The notes under the pieces: generated by a model | Told to the model about the DNA's origin: nothing | Seen by the model: the letters and a program-made list of their open reading frames with translations, nothing else | Database searches by the model: none | From: Cyrtodaria siliqua | Taxonomy: Eukaryota > Mollusca > Bivalvia > Adapedonta > Hiatellidae | DNA: 64,000 bases | Direction of reading: 5' to 3' | Assembly: GCA_037043455.1 (NCBI GenBank) | Contig: JAWPHD010007147.1 | Location: 62,001 to 126,000, forward strand | Part shown: one piece after another, positions 33,197 through 46,204 of the stretch | How the letters are laid out: the number at the start of each line of letters is the position of its first letter | Position numbering within the stretch: the stretch's first letter is position 1 | Position numbers and translations under genes: made by a program

Positions 33197-36100
33197 CTAA
33201 TTATGTTCGAGGAGATTTGGTGGTTCAGAGACATACACACAATTTCCAAACTTCATTAGGATACATTTGTTTGATATTTGGGAAATGTTTATTAACATTA
33301 AGTTGTTACTGAAGCGAACCTTTTTTATCTGTGGACAAAGTGTTTCATTTTGATAATGTTGAAGAAAGTCGAACTCTTCAGTTTCAGGCACAAGTATAAT
33401 TGGCTCATTTAGTATATTGAACAGCTGTACTACAGCAAAGTGGATATTGTCAGCTTGTATATAGTATAAGACTTCTCCAAATTTGCTATTAGCACAAGAC
33501 ACAGTATAAGAGTTCCTAGTTTTTACACGCATGTATTGTTTACTGTAAAAAACCTGGTGACCACGGCGCAATCTGAAGTACTTAAATAATGCAGAATCCT
33601 GTACATGGTGCTCTTCCAATACTGGCCTCATGAAGACATTATCTTCTGCTGTTGGTAAAAACAGAGTCTGCCGGCCCATTGCATCTACTCTTTCCGATTC
33701 CTCTCCACTGAAAGTAAAAAGGTAAACATGATGTTCATTTGGTTTAAGGTTTGATATATAAAAGTTATACAGCCCCATGACAGAAATGACCTGTTGCAAC
33801 AAAACTGCACTTGCAATATATACTTTTAGATAACTGAACTTCAATGGAATGCTCCACCAAAAATGCTCCTTTGATGGTTTTCTTAAAAAAAAAAAATTAA
33901 ATGCCATGGAAAAAACTGTGGTTGATGTGATCGGGATAAAAAAAACCAGCATATAATGTTCAAAGTGGAATAAACATGCAGATTAGTTTCAACAAACCCT
34001 AGCAATAAATGAACTGGATTTTAATGGACTAGTCTGAAATTTAGACAGCAAATTTTGGTTAAAAGGGAGCATCAATAAATCAGTTGTACCATATGAACTT
34101 TGAAGACAGGTGTTGTGCCAGTGACTGTATATCAGGATGCACATCGTCTTGTTTTGTCCACTTCTTTATCAGCTGTGGCAAGGCTTTTGTCATAGCGACA
34201 GCGAATCCAACCTACAATAAAGTTTTGAAACCTCAAAATTACAAGAATTAATGCAATGTGATTTCTAATGCAAAATACATCAAGACAATAATTCTGACAA
34301 AGTTTGAAGATGTTTAAGTTCAAACTGCAGCCTAAAAATTGTTGATTTGATTTTCTTTCAATATAACCTATTAACCTAGTTTTTGGACCAGAATTGGCCT
34401 ATATTAAAACTTAACCCATATATCACCAAAACAATTCTGACAGCTTCAATATGCTTAACTTTCAGACTCTTCATAGCCAAGCCCGGTTAGCTTGGTCGAT
34501 AGCGACACGGGCTGTCAATCCAGGGGTTGTGAGTTCAAATCCCAGTTACGCAAACTTTCTCTCTGACGTTAGATATAAGTGTCAATGCGACATTCGTCAT
34601 TTGTCTTTCACCAATGGGCTAAGTCTATGTGGTAGGTGAACTGGCCGCCGTGATATGACTGAGCAATTTTTAAAAACGGCATTAAACCCAATCAATCAAT
34701 CAATCAATCAGACTGTTTACAGGATTTTTATTTTAATTAAGCCTATTGAATAATCCTTTTTTTAAACCCAATATGACCCAAAATCGAACATAGCCTTAAA
34801 TTTGACCCAATGGCCAGTTTCAAACTAATCTATGATTTTGTGGATATGTATGTTTTGATAAACATTCATGAAGAAAGGATGTATAATGTTTCCTGCAGGG
34901 TACACAAGGCAATTGTTGACAACGCTTGATACACAAAAGGTTATTTTGTTCAAGAGAGCTAAATAAAAGGTTCATTTTTTACCTGCATGGAGTCACAATT
35001 GAGGAACAGACAAATCAAACTCAGACACTATTAAAGGTTCTTTAAATAATGAAAGTAAAATTTTGGGGTTTGAAGTACCAAGTGTGTTCCTAGACATGGA
35101 ATCCTAAAATCTAAATGCTGTATGTCTGCAAAAAGCTTCGTCATGGAAATATTTTTAATAAATATTTCCTGTGACAGGCAATGGCGATTGAATAATTATT
35201 CTTGTAATCACAGTCAAGGCCTTATCCTATGACATTTGTGTAAATGTTTAAAACATTAAAAAATTACCAAAGACTATACTAACTATGAACACAATAGAGC
35301 TACATACTTCAGGTAAATGAAACTCTAGATATCGTGCTTAGTTACCTGTTTGTTAACAAAACGGGTCCCATGTATCATCTTCTTTAAATGATTGTTCATG
35401 GACTCAAAGCCAAAGCATGATGTGGCAAACAATGGTCCATGAAGTCTCACGAAATGGGGTAAATGCCTGAGAAGGTGGATATTCATTGTCTGGTGGTACT
35501 CCCCTGAAGTCACATAATATATTAATTGTACAGTTTTAAAGAGTTGAATTTCGGTATAGAGCATCATCTACATCTTTCTTGCAATGTTTTCTGCTTTCTT
35601 CTAAAACACGAAATATGTATAATGCAATCAAACATATATATTGGATAACCCTGGTGAAATCATCAGAGAGTGGCGAGGTAGTCCAGTGGTTAAAACCCTG
35701 GACTGTCAATCCAGGTCAAGGAAATTAATGTTGTGCATGGGCCGATCTGGCTGGTTTAAGAAAAGAACCAAGCTTTCATGGATATCTAACTACTGTATAT
35801 TAGTTTAATTGAGATACAATAACAAATAAAGACGGTATTGTGTTAACAAACTCTATTATAGCAATTGGGACAATTTCAATGGCCATAATCCAGTCATGCA
35901 TGGGCGTATCTGGCTGGTTTAAGAAAGGAACCGAGCTCTCATTGATATCTAACTACTGTATAAGTTTGATTGAGATACAGTCAAAAATAAAGACTGTATC
36001 GTGTTAACAAGAAATTGTTTACGGACGCACACACACACAGACACATCGCCACTACATAAGCCCCTCTGGCATTTGGCCAGTAGAGCTAAAAATGAAATGC

Positions 36101-39100
36101 ACCCCGAAACCTGTGGTGGTGCACAATTCACAATAAATATAGACTATGAAAGAAACTCACCATATATATTTGGAAACAATCTGCAGAATCCTTGAAGAAG
36201 TTGTTCAGCAAAATCAATGTCCACTCTTTTAATTGACTCCTGGTTTAGCAAATACATCCCTGTTACTAGTAGGGAATAATGGGCGTGGGCTTTGACTGTC
36301 AGAACACCTTCCAATACAGGAATGGAATAATGCAGCAACCATTCTCGGCATTCAGAGGCTGTAATAAAATCAGATCACACTTCATGTTACATGTTTTGTA
36401 AACATAGGCACATATATATTGTCATAAAAAATTGACAGGTTGATAATTGAACAATGATTTAATCTTTAAGACCAAGCAACTACAATTAAGAAAATAACTT
36501 GAGTAACAAGTTTATGCTTCGTTTGTTCACCATTTAATCATGTTAAAGACAATTAATGGCTACAGGTTCTGAAAACATTCAGTATTATACTAAAAATTGG
36601 TATGTTGATATTACTTAATCTACAGAAGTATGAAATAAAAATATGGAGAAACTAGGCTTGGAAAAATTAACCAACCCCGTTTTCTGTAAACCCAATACTT
36701 TGGCTGCTTTTTCATATTTAATTTATATACATTTTTTAATTCTTAAAATTTTATTATCAATTTTACATCATTTGTCTGGCAACACTACACTCTTTATATG
36801 AACATGTAGCCATCACACAAAAATGACACCACTTAAAATATTTAAATAAAATTCAATGCATAAAAATCATTAAATATTTGAAAAAAAATTCTATGATTTA
36901 ACATTCAATTTTATTTTTTTTAAATTTTGCATTAATATAGTTTAAGCATTACCCACTGTACCAATACTTTAATTAAACATCATAGGTAACCCAACTATTT
37001 ATTGAATGAAATAAAAAAAATCTAGCATTATACTGTACAAAAACTTAACTTAAAATTCGTAGGTTACCCGACTACTTACTAAAATAAAATAAAAAAAATC
37101 TTGCATGATCAATCACATTGCGCATTTTGTTTCCATAATCACAAACCGATGTTGAAAAGCAGCCAGTTGCTTGGAAAGTATGTTGCGTGGTGTACTGATA
37201 TCGGAAAACCAGGAAACGCACAACTAAGTGAACTGGTGCCATGATAAAAGCCTAAATTGTTGATGGCCGTTAAACCCTAATCATTCATTCACAGTTTGTC
37301 TGAAGACCATAAAACTTTTTAACTTGTGTATACGTAACATATACAAAAGCCAGAGATTTGAAATTGCGGCGATTGTCTTTAATTAATTTCATGATTGTTC
37401 CCAGTTGAAAAGGCCAGAAACTCTTGGAACAGATGTATGCACTAATACTATTATAAAGAAGATGGTCTCAACTTGTCCCTGCATCAATTTGGTCACAAAA
37501 AATATATGGAGTGTAGCCATGTATATTTTGTCAGCGTATTAAGCTTATCTTTGATATATGTTAATATTTACCTTTCCAATGAGAATGCTCCTGAAGATTT
37601 CTCTGCACTCTTGATATGAAGTCAGGAATTTGTATCTTTTGTAGTCTGCGGTTCAGGAAAGTCATCTGTGAAATGAAGGTTTCATTTTGTACATTCAGCA
37701 AAATATACACATTTAACAACTGATAAGCAATAGAACTATAGTACTTTCAAGCATGCAATAGACATTAATAAGTTGATCAAATACAGACTTACAGCATAGT
37801 TTGTATTGTATGTTCCGATTTTTATTTTGAATTGATTGATTCAGGTTAAACGCTGTTTTCAAAAACTTTTCAGCCAAGTCAGTTCAGTCACTCAAAGGTC
37901 ACATGTTCCTGGTTTCCTCTCAAAAGTACTCCACACAACATACTTTTTGTAACTCCTGTTTACACTTTCTTTCTTTATGTGCTTAATTTTTAAATTCCAT
38001 TCAGTTTTTCAAAACTGAGGACTGTCTTGTATTTATAAATATTGACACACACCCTATAATTTACTTCAGAAACCAGAGTATATACATACAAGTAAATCAT
38101 TTCCACACTAAGTTAAACATACAAGTATATGGTATTTATAGCAGAGATAGATTAATACCACCTTAAAATGCTTTTGTATAATGTAAATGTCATATTTGAA
38201 AAGAAAAGTCTTCCTGAAAAATGTAATGGTCTTCTTTAAAACTTGAATGAACTAATGAAATTTTACAATAAATTATTTACAATGGAACAATCTTTTAAGT
38301 TGATTAATGTTGAAAGGGTCAAGAAATAATTAACTAGAGATTGCTTTGAAAAAGCGCTCGTCTCCCCATTTGTGTGGTCGTAAGGGAGAAAAAGTAATGA
38401 TGGAGATGAACTTTGTAGTTTTCGACTGGAGATGAAGCAACAGTTACTTTGAAGTTTGGCCTATTAACCTGTAGACAATAGTGGCAATAATAGCCCAAGC
38501 GTTCTATAGTTATTGAGCGGAAACAAGTGCGACGGATGGAAGGACGGACAGAACGGGCAAAATTAATATGTCACCCCCAAGTATGGGTGTGACATATAAT
38601 TAGAGCGATAATTTACCTTGTCTGCAATGCTAAATGGTTCCCTCCTGAAGTCACCATTAAACCAAAGTTTCATGAGAGTTTTAGTGACACCTAAAAGGAC
38701 ACAGTGCATCCAGTCTATCACAAACACCTTTGGAAGATCTATATATTTTAAGACAAGAAGTGGTGAAGCTCCCTTAATTCCATGAATCTGAAAGATAACA
38801 ATTAATTATGGATTGTCAGGCTGAATGAATTGATTTTTTAATCATATATAGACAGGAATATGTCCATTTAAGTTTATGTAGGGAAATTGCAAGATCAGCC
38901 ACTTGGCCCCGGCATAAATCTCAGAATATGGATTAACCCTTCAGATAAAATCCAGCAAGAAGGAATTTACCCATAGAGATGATGTAGATATGCATGCCTC
39001 CATCTAGTCAAAATAGGACTTGTATCACTCACCTTTACGAGATGATCAGATCTGATCAACTTGTTGTATAACAAATACAGTAGTGTTTCCAATACTAGAA

Positions 39101-42100
39101 AGTGGGTATCAAAATTAATACAATTCTAATTGGTAAACATTTCTGCCTACATTTAGTAATCAGATAATATAAACACTGATATAGTTAACTCCAGACAACA
39201 GTGGAAAAAACCCCAAGTCAATTTAAAATAGAAATACCGTTACTGTGACCAAAGCTCACAGTAACCAAAGCTCGATGAAGAATACCCCCGCGCCCCTCCC
39301 AAAGCATCGGATACAATGCTAAAGTTTCTACTTTGCTGTTGAAATTCCAAATGTCTTTCTGATCAAATATATTAAATGTAACATAATATCTACATATAAT
39401 GTGTAACCTTCATATACAGTTTGAATCAAATCAACTGAGCCCTTTAAGAGGAGTAGGGCTTACAAGGTATGTGCACAGGAGTCCCTCGCAGGTAACCTCT
39501 TAGTTGAATCATCTTCCCTTGGAAGAATCTGAGGGAAAAAATCTTCCTTCATGCATATCTACATATAAATGTGTAGCCTTCATATACAGTTTGAATCAAA
39601 TCAACTGAGCCCTTTAGGAGGAGTAGCGCTTACAAGGTATGTGCACAGGAGTCCCACGCAGGTAACCTCTTAGTTGAAATATCTCCCATTGGAAGAATCT
39701 GAGACGTATGATCTTCCTTCATGCATATCTACATCTGATGTGTAGCCTTCTTATACAGTTTGAATCAAATCAACTGAACCCTTTAGGAGGATTAGCGCTT
39801 ACAAGGTATGTGCACAGGAGTCCCTCACAGGTAACCTCTTAGTTGAATTATCTCCCCTTGAAAGAATCCAAGACATATGATCTTCCTTCATGCATATCTA
39901 TATATGATGTGTTAAGTTTGAACCGAATCAATCAAGCTGTTTAGGAGGAGTTGTGCTTACAAGAAATGTGGACAGACAGGGTTATATACAACCCCCACCC
40001 CCAAAACTTTGTTTGCGGGGGGGGGGGGGGGGGGGGTACAATTATGACCCGACATCCTTTTTGTTAATATATATTTCTGAGAAAAAGAGTGAAACCTACG
40101 GCTGTCTGGGATCTAACTGCCTCTTTTGCATCTGCTATCCATGATTGTTGTGTTCGTGGTGTACTGGCAGGATTGAATGGCCAATATCTGATCTGAGGAC
40201 AGTTGGGCCTGCCTGCACCTTCATCCAAACAGACCGAACATCCAAACTTGCCATTGAACTGTTTCATATTGGCAACCATAGCTCTTGCAGGAAGATCAAC
40301 TGTGGTTGCCAGAAGCTGGGCCTTGATCTGAATTTTTCCATTGGAAGTCTCAACCTCTATTCCTTATAAAGCAAAAAAAAAAACAAGCTTAATTTGTATG
40401 TTCCGATACAACACAAACAAATAGGAATCGATATTATCTTGAAGTTGAATAACTGATTCTGAGAAGAAGAAGTACAGTTTGAGCATTTTTCCCCGTTCTG
40501 ATACCACAGTAACTCAAGTTCAACATAGACTTTTAATTTTTAACTGAAATGTTTTTGAAAGAGGATCACAAAAGGAACACTCCTGTGTAGTTTAGATGAA
40601 ATTTGGTCCAGTGAATTAAAAATAGATGTCTTTTGAGGAAGTTAATTCTTTTCTAATTAATATGGCTACAACAATTTTTAACAATGCACATATAAGGAAA
40701 ACAACCTATGCCCACTGGCGGCAATTTTTTTCAACGGTTCAGAATTAAAATTGGGTCAGTACTTTAGGACTAGAGGATTTTTAAAGGTTTGACAGTGTTC
40801 CCTTTTTCTGATTCCTCTGCAACTAAAGTTCTTCTTGGAAGATAATTCTTTGAAAAACCTTCAGACCTGCCAAAAGAACATTCCTTGGAACTAATATTGG
40901 AATCAGTGCATGAGTTTAGTAAGAGAATCATTTATAGAAAGTTGTTAGCAGATACAAGTACAGACAATGATATATGTTAATATTAACAAAAGCTCAGAAC
41001 TTTGAGCTTAGGAGAGCTTAAAATGTAGACCAAGTAGAATTTACAGATAAAAGCAACCAATACTTCATACCCCTGTACTAGTTATTGAGTAGACTTGAAA
41101 ATTTGCAAAATCATGTCTTCTGACAAGCTTAAACAAGAGGCCCATGAGGGCCTATGCTCTACTGGCATGGATCTTGAAGGCGTTATTGTGACAATCAAAA
41201 ATAAAGACTGTATTGTGTTAACAAGCTATAATATAGCAATTTTGACAATTTCAATGGCCGTAATCCAGTCATGCATGGGCGGATCTGGCTGGTTTTCGAA
41301 AGGAACCAAGCTCTCATGGATATCTAACTACTGTACAAGTTTGATTGAGATACAATCAAAAATAAAGACTGTATTTTGTTAACAAGCTCTATTATAGCAA
41401 TTTTGACAATTTCAAGGGCCATAATCCAGTCATGCATGGGCGGATCTGGCTGGTTTAAAAAAGGAACCGAGCTCTCATGGATATCTAACTACTGTATAAG
41501 TTTGATTGAGATACAATAAAAAATAAAGACTGTATTGTGTTAACAAGCTCTATTATAGCAATTTTGACAATTTCAAGGGCCATAATCCAGTCATGCATAG
41601 GCGGATCTGGCTGGTTTAAGAAAGGAACCGAGCTCTCATGGATATCTAACTACTGTATAAGTTTGATTGAGATACAATAAAAAATAAAGACTATTGTGTT
41701 AACAAGCTCTTATTATAGCAATTTTAACAATTTCAAGGGCCATAATCCAGTTATGCATGGGCGGATCTGGCTGGTTTAAGAAAGGTACCGAGCTCTCATG
41801 GATATCTAACTACTGTATAAGTTTGATTGAGATACAATCAAAAATAAAGACTGTATCATGTTAACGAGAAATTGTTTACAGACGGACACACGCACAAATC
41901 GCCACAACATAAGCTTAGAGCTAAAAACCCAATCCATTTCAATAAGAACACTACCTTTAAAAGACTGTTTGTATACTTTAAACATACCTTTCGTAGAGAG
42001 CATTTCCATAGTTGACATCAATGGACCCATGTACGTCAGCATGTTTGGTTTGTCCTTCTGATGATGAAGATGGGTTGTCAAAATAAACTTTTTGGAAAAC

Positions 42101-44155
42101 CTTGAGAAAAAAGAACAGTGAAAACATGTTTATTATAAAGGTATATAAAATAAAAAAAATCGGGGAACATTAAGGTGCCAGTTACATTGTAATTAATTTA
42201 TTTCAGAGGCAGATGGGATACTCAATGATCATATCATGGCGATCAATGGTGTGTTTCCATGCTTTTGTGAGCCAGTACTCATCACATAATTATGATGATG
42301 AAAGATTTGTCATAAATCATCATTACTTTAAACATTGTGATGAAGGTAATGTCAATATGTTATGGAGGCTATTGAAGTGAATCCTGACCTTAAATATAAG
42401 CATGCATTCAATGAATAACAGTATAGTTATGGTTCACAATGCTAAGCATGATGTGCAGCCTGAGCTGCATATGTGAGTTGTATAATACCATAACGTTATC
42501 AGTTTTAAAAGCCAATTGTAGAATAGCTTATGTTGAGTTGCTATAGCTCACCTACTGATATATCTAATTTATGAATAAAACTATGTACATGATCTTTGAA
42601 TTAGGTTCACTTTTTTGAAAATTATTACCAGAGGAAGTACCAATACATTTATCTGCTGATACTTCTTGTAGAAACCTGACATGGACCACTTTTGCTGAAG
42701 TATTTGTGTGCAAATTTATAGTCATCATACAAAAGTAAATGTAGTTACCTCTGACGTAATGGTAATTCATTTATTGCTAAGTAAATTGGCCAAAGACTTC
42801 CACTCTTGGAGGATCTGAACAAAGATACACCATCTGTAATAAAAAACAACATATTGAATTTCTTACATTAACATTGACAATTTTTAAGAGGTAGGTCATC
42901 CATATATTTGCAGAGGACCTGCTGAGGATTCGTTTTTTGCACCATTGTCACAGTTTCAATAAGAATGTCACAGCAAAATATGCAGAAATGTGATCGAAAT
43001 TTGTTCCATTATCAAAAGAAACAATTAGACCGATTCCGGTAGTTAAATGACTTTCTTAAGATATTAGAATTTTTGGTTCACAATTCAACTGTTCTAAAGA
43101 TTATTTTCATATACGGAAATATCCAACTGAAGCCCAATTGAACTAGAACTGTGAGTGAACTCACGAAGGATACCTTCCCGCGCTAACAGATGGACATAGA
43201 CAGACGGACAGGGATAATCTTACTTCATGCACATCCTCAGGTTGTGTACTGCAACTGTAAAGTTGTATCAGAATCAGTCCAGCCTTAAGGAGGAGTTGCG
43301 CTTACAAGCATATGCATTGTTGACGAAATCACAGTATTTCGTGTAACACAATAGCTTGGCGGATCTCTATTTAGGTATATGCAATTTCTCCTTTTGCCAC
43401 AATGTTTCAACTTTTTGTCATAGGTTTAAATCCATTCAATTATTGAGATATTCTATTTTTGAAATATGTTTAAAGTCTTGAAATTTGTAAGTCATCTGTG
43501 TTGTATCTGTTGCAGAATTGTCCTATGATGGAAAGGGTTAGTAACAATAAAGAAATGTAACCAGCAACATACCTTTGTTTAAATTAATAGCTGATATTTG
43601 TAACAATGTATATCATTAGTTAAAGGATGTCATCACGCTTATCCAATCAGAGCGTTGCTTTCTTGCCAAGCTCTGCCTACAGAGGTCATGAAATGTCGAC
43701 CAGTTCATGCATAATAAACAGAGTTTTATTGTACAGAAAATCAAGTTGGAATGGTGAATATGTGATAATCATGTATCCAAGACATTGCAAAATTGAATTT
43801 GGGAAAGTGTTTACTGTATAATATTATATTTACATTCACACTTGCTTTTCTGTAAAATAAAATTCTGTTTATTTTGCATGAACAGGTCAACCTTTCATGA
43901 CCTTTGTAGGTGAATTTTGACAAGAATATCATACTTTTTTAGACTGCTTACCTGTGTTCATTGTGAAAGTCAAATTCACAGCATCTGTTGTTGCATTCCG
44001 TTGCAGACGCTTATACTCTATTCCATCTGTAATATCATGTATAATGTCAGCATCCACAGTATGTAAGGGTTGTCTGCATGTCACCAGATTAAGAAAATGT
44101 TCATCTGTAATATATATACAAAATATTAGTTTAACATGTATGTTTAACAAGTTAT

Positions 44156-44197
<42 letters not shown>

Positions 44198-45815
44198 ATA
44201 TGTCTTGACAAAATATGTTCAAAGTCGTCTGCTGCAAAATTGTTGTATGAGGGAAAGGGTTAAGGTCGTTTTTAACAATGTGTGACAGACAAATGACACG
44301 TCACTTTGAATTTTGTCAAACAGCGTAAAGAAAGTTGGTCCAGCCAGAATTGGAACGAACAACCCCTAGATTGACAGCCCCATGTCGCTACCAACTGAGC
44401 TATCGGCTGCAAATGATAGCGACTGACACACACCATTACGCTATCCCTTTATCTATATGCATAGGAATAAAAATAGCTAAATGTATTCCATAAAAATAGC
44501 TTAATCCATTCATTTGAACCTGGACTTAAAATATTACAGGATGGTAACAAACATTGAAGACTGAAGAAGGAATGTCAAGATAATGAGTTTTTTTTGTTAA
44601 GTTTCTATTCATTCAAGAAAGTGATAACTCACTCTCATTTGTAAATAAATTTAACAGTTTGTATGTAAATTAAATGCACTAAAGAAGTGCTTCTAGCACA
44701 ACTCACATAAGTATATATTTAATTAACTGGCAATTTAAATGAAAGTACTCGTAGACAGTTTAGTAAGTTATCATTTTAATGACTAATAATTACTTTTGAC
44801 ATTGTGGCAAATGGAGAAATGCTCAACAGACATTTTTCTATTGTACCATAATGTCTCCCCAAGATGTTCTCTATAAGTTGGCTTCTGCAGATTTGTTGAC
44901 ATTGTAGGAAAAATGTTTTTATTACAAACCTTTTAATACCATGCGAATTTTTCGATAAAACCCCCCCTGATTTTCTCGATTCTTGAAAAAATGAATTTGA
45001 CCTCATGGATTTTTAGAGGCGTTATTGTGGAAGACAGGCACAAACTGTAAATATTTAACTTACCTTGAAATAAATCTCTCAGTTGTTGAGTCAAATGCAG
45101 GTCATGGAATTGTAGAACTTTTGCTCTGCTTTGTTGACACTCCTCAGATGGGCAAAGATTCAAATTTAGAGGTAGAATTTGGTGACAATGCTCACAATAC
45201 TTGTGTTCTGTAGTAGGTTGTAACTGCACAACGTTTTGAAGAAAATCTTTCACTTTGTAAGTAGATTTAGCGTAATTACATATTGATGGTAAGTGTGTGG
45301 AAATTAGACGAAGAATATCTGCAAATGCTTCTTTTGTCAATGAATGCTTCTGCACAAGAAGCATAACCATCATGTACGATGTTGAAAATGTGTGATTACA
45401 TCCATCATATAAAGGCCTGTTTCTGTGGTCATCCTGAGCTTCATTGTCAGATAATGTTTCCTCATCACTATTTCCGGAGGAGCAAGATGTACGTACTTAT
45501 ATCACTCTCACTGTCAGACAGAATTAAACTACTGTCTGAATCACTTGACTGCAGAGTAGAAGAAATTGGTGATGAGTCACTGTCACAGTCGTAGACTGTT
45601 GTTAATTGATTAACATTGGAACATTGACCATGTTGAACCAACTCAAGACGGTCATTTAATTTAGAGTCATAATATTTTGCTCTTCTTTTGTTTAAACCAC
45701 TGTGCAGAGCTCTTTTATACCTTTTTTTCTTGGGTGCTGCACCATCTGAATACAATTCATCATCCTCTGAACTTGAAATGTCTGAACTGCTGCTATCATT
45801 CAAGCTAGAAGACAT
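33197..45815 (-). CDS. En/Spm (CACTA-like) transposase gene, 11 coding exons
   Basis: Coding exons (minus strand): 45815-45064, 44104-43952, 42833-42749, 42100-41988, 40362-40100, 38787-38617, 37665-37572, 36358-36161, 35503-35346, 34211-34090, 33707-33197 (stop). Every junction has GT-AG sites and matching phase. About 871 aa if the exon 1 lesion is ignored. In order: an acidic Ser-rich N-terminus with basic KKKRYKRAL (possible nuclear signal); a helical region with RLISTHLPS; a C-x2-C...C-x4-C finger (YCEHC); FTMNTDGVSLFRSS; PARAMVANMKQFNGKFGC; VIDWMHCVLLGVTK; HLLRHLPHFVRLHGPL; CFGFESMNNHLK; and a FGEVLYYI C-terminal region. These are the landmark blocks of animal En/Spm-like transposases. 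Asp in NTDG, Asp in DWMH and Glu in FGFES are likely DDE residues (my inference). A GTACGTAC duplication (45489-45496) shifts the frame in exon 1. It cuts and pastes its element, or may be domesticated. Confidence 0.75.
34479..34710 (+). mobile_element. tRNA-derived SINE
   Basis: tRNA-like head (AGCCCGGTTAGCTTGGTCGA, B box GAGTTCAAATCC), a body with CTTTCACCAATGGGCTAAG and GGTAGGTGAACTGGC, and an ATTAAACCC(AATC)n tail. It interrupts a degenerate TTGACC-rich pearl-type core (34320-34850) inside an intron of the transposase gene. Confidence 0.8.
35489..35503 (-). other. Acceptor end of transposase exon 9 (Glu-bearing exon)
   Basis: The acceptor CTTCAG precedes GGGAGTACCACC; with one base carried from exon 8 this reads G-E-Y-H-Q-T. 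It fixes the frame of the FGFES exon (35346-35503). Confidence 0.6.
35663..36091 (+). mobile_element. tRNA-like head fused to a pearl-type R4 element
   Basis: 35673-35720 is a tRNA-like 5' part (GTAGTCCAGTGGTTAAAACC, CTGGACTGTCAATCCAGG). It passes straight into two ~167-bp R4 units (CATGGGCCGATCTGGCTGG, GATATCTAACTACTGTATA), an (AC)n stretch and the tail CATTTGGCCAGTAGAGCTAA. The R4 head is missing. Confidence 0.6.
37146..37290 (+). mobile_element. SINE 3' fragment
   Basis: GAAAAGCAGCCAGTTGCTTG, AAACCAGGAAACGC, AAGTGAACTGG and GCCGTTAAACCCTAATCATTC match the body and tail of the tRNA-derived SINE in plus orientation; the tRNA head is absent. A degraded minus-strand relative lies at about 37835-37960. 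Confidence 0.6.
38330..38602 (+). mobile_element. Short pearl-type element
   Basis: Head CTAGAGATTGCTTTGAAAAA, a region of GATGGAAGGACGGACAG and the tail hairpin ATGTCACCCCCAAGTATGG then GTGTGACATATAATT. It is intronic in the transposase gene. Confidence 0.55.
39235..40046 (+). mobile_element. Pearl-type element with ~180-bp units and poly-G tail
   Basis: Head CTGTGACCAAAGCTCACAGT then GAATACCCCCGCG; four units with TGTGTAGCCTTCATATACAG, TTGAATCAAATCAACTGA, AGGAGGAGTAGCGCTTACAA and CAGGTAACCTCTTAGTTGAA; tail CAACCCCCACCCCC then TTTGTTTGCGGGGG. The tail G run is expanded to ~20 G (40017-40036). Confidence 0.7.
41131..41927 (+). mobile_element. Pearl-type element R4 (~167-bp units)
   Basis: Head AAACAAGAGGCCCATGAGGG with GCTCTACTGG, then about four to five units (CCAGTCATGCATGGGCGGAT, CTGGCTGGTTTAAGAAAGG, GATATCTAACTACTGTATAA, AAAGACTGTATTGTGTTAAC), an ACGGACACACGCAC run, and a truncated tail AAGCTTAGAGCTAAAAA. 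It lies in the intron between transposase exons 4 and 5. Confidence 0.8.
43143..43545. mobile_element. Pearl-type fragment followed by a TTAA MITE fragment
   Basis: 43143-43335: head CTAGAACTGTGAGTGAACTC, a GACATAGACAGACGGACAGG run and AGGAGGAGTTGCGCTTACAA. 43366-43545: GCAATTTCTCCTTTTGCCAC, GTTGCAGAATTGTC and GATGGAAAGGGTTA of the piggyBac-like MITE. Confidence 0.5.
44157..44195. repeat. Poly-C tract (~39 nt)
   Basis: An uninterrupted C run. Its minus-strand translation gives a spurious polyglycine frame; the real transposase exon 2 starts beyond it at 44104. Confidence 0.9.
44216..44410 (-). mobile_element. MITE end joined to a SINE head
   Basis: CAAAGTCGTCTGCTGC and GTATGAGGGAAAGGGTTAA are the end of the TTAA MITE. 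44266-44410 is a SINE in minus orientation (tRNA-like GATAGCTCAGTTGGTAGCGA, B box GTTCGTTCCAATTC). Confidence 0.55.
45489..45496. repeat. GTACGTAC microduplication that breaks the transposase frame
   Basis: Exon 1 of the transposase is 752 bp from ATG to donor. Exon 2 begins in phase 1, which needs 748 bp. Removing one GTAC restores phase and joins the two open halves (SDSESDIS and GNSDEETLSDNEAQ) in one frame. Confidence 0.75.
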
Positions 45816-46204
45816 ATTTCTGTTTGTCTGGTATAGCAGTAAATTAAAGTAACGCTGTCTCACTTCAGCCCAAATAGCATTAAATGGGGAACTAAGCAAA
45901 CATTGATTTGCTATATATCCAAACACCAGGAAAATCTGAAAACTGAAGAAAAAATATATATGATACATCAACCAAGAATACTGGATAAACATGCCTAATT
46001 ACATAACTCATGACAAGATCCATTTAATATATTTATGGATTATTCTCATTTAGCAGTTGTATAAGTGTAAAATGTTGTCTAGACTGTATTAACTCTATAT
46101 GAAGCTTTTCCATATTTTATGATCAACTTTCACAACCACAGTCAATATTGACACATTGAATAAAACTTAATAAAGCCATTAACTTATTTCACAGTCAAAT
46201 AGTA

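Noticed and set aside
43929..44237. Minus-strand frame with a polyglycine run before DEHFLNLV
   Set aside because: Only 43952-44104 is the real transposase exon; the glycine run is translation of the poly-C tract beyond the acceptor.
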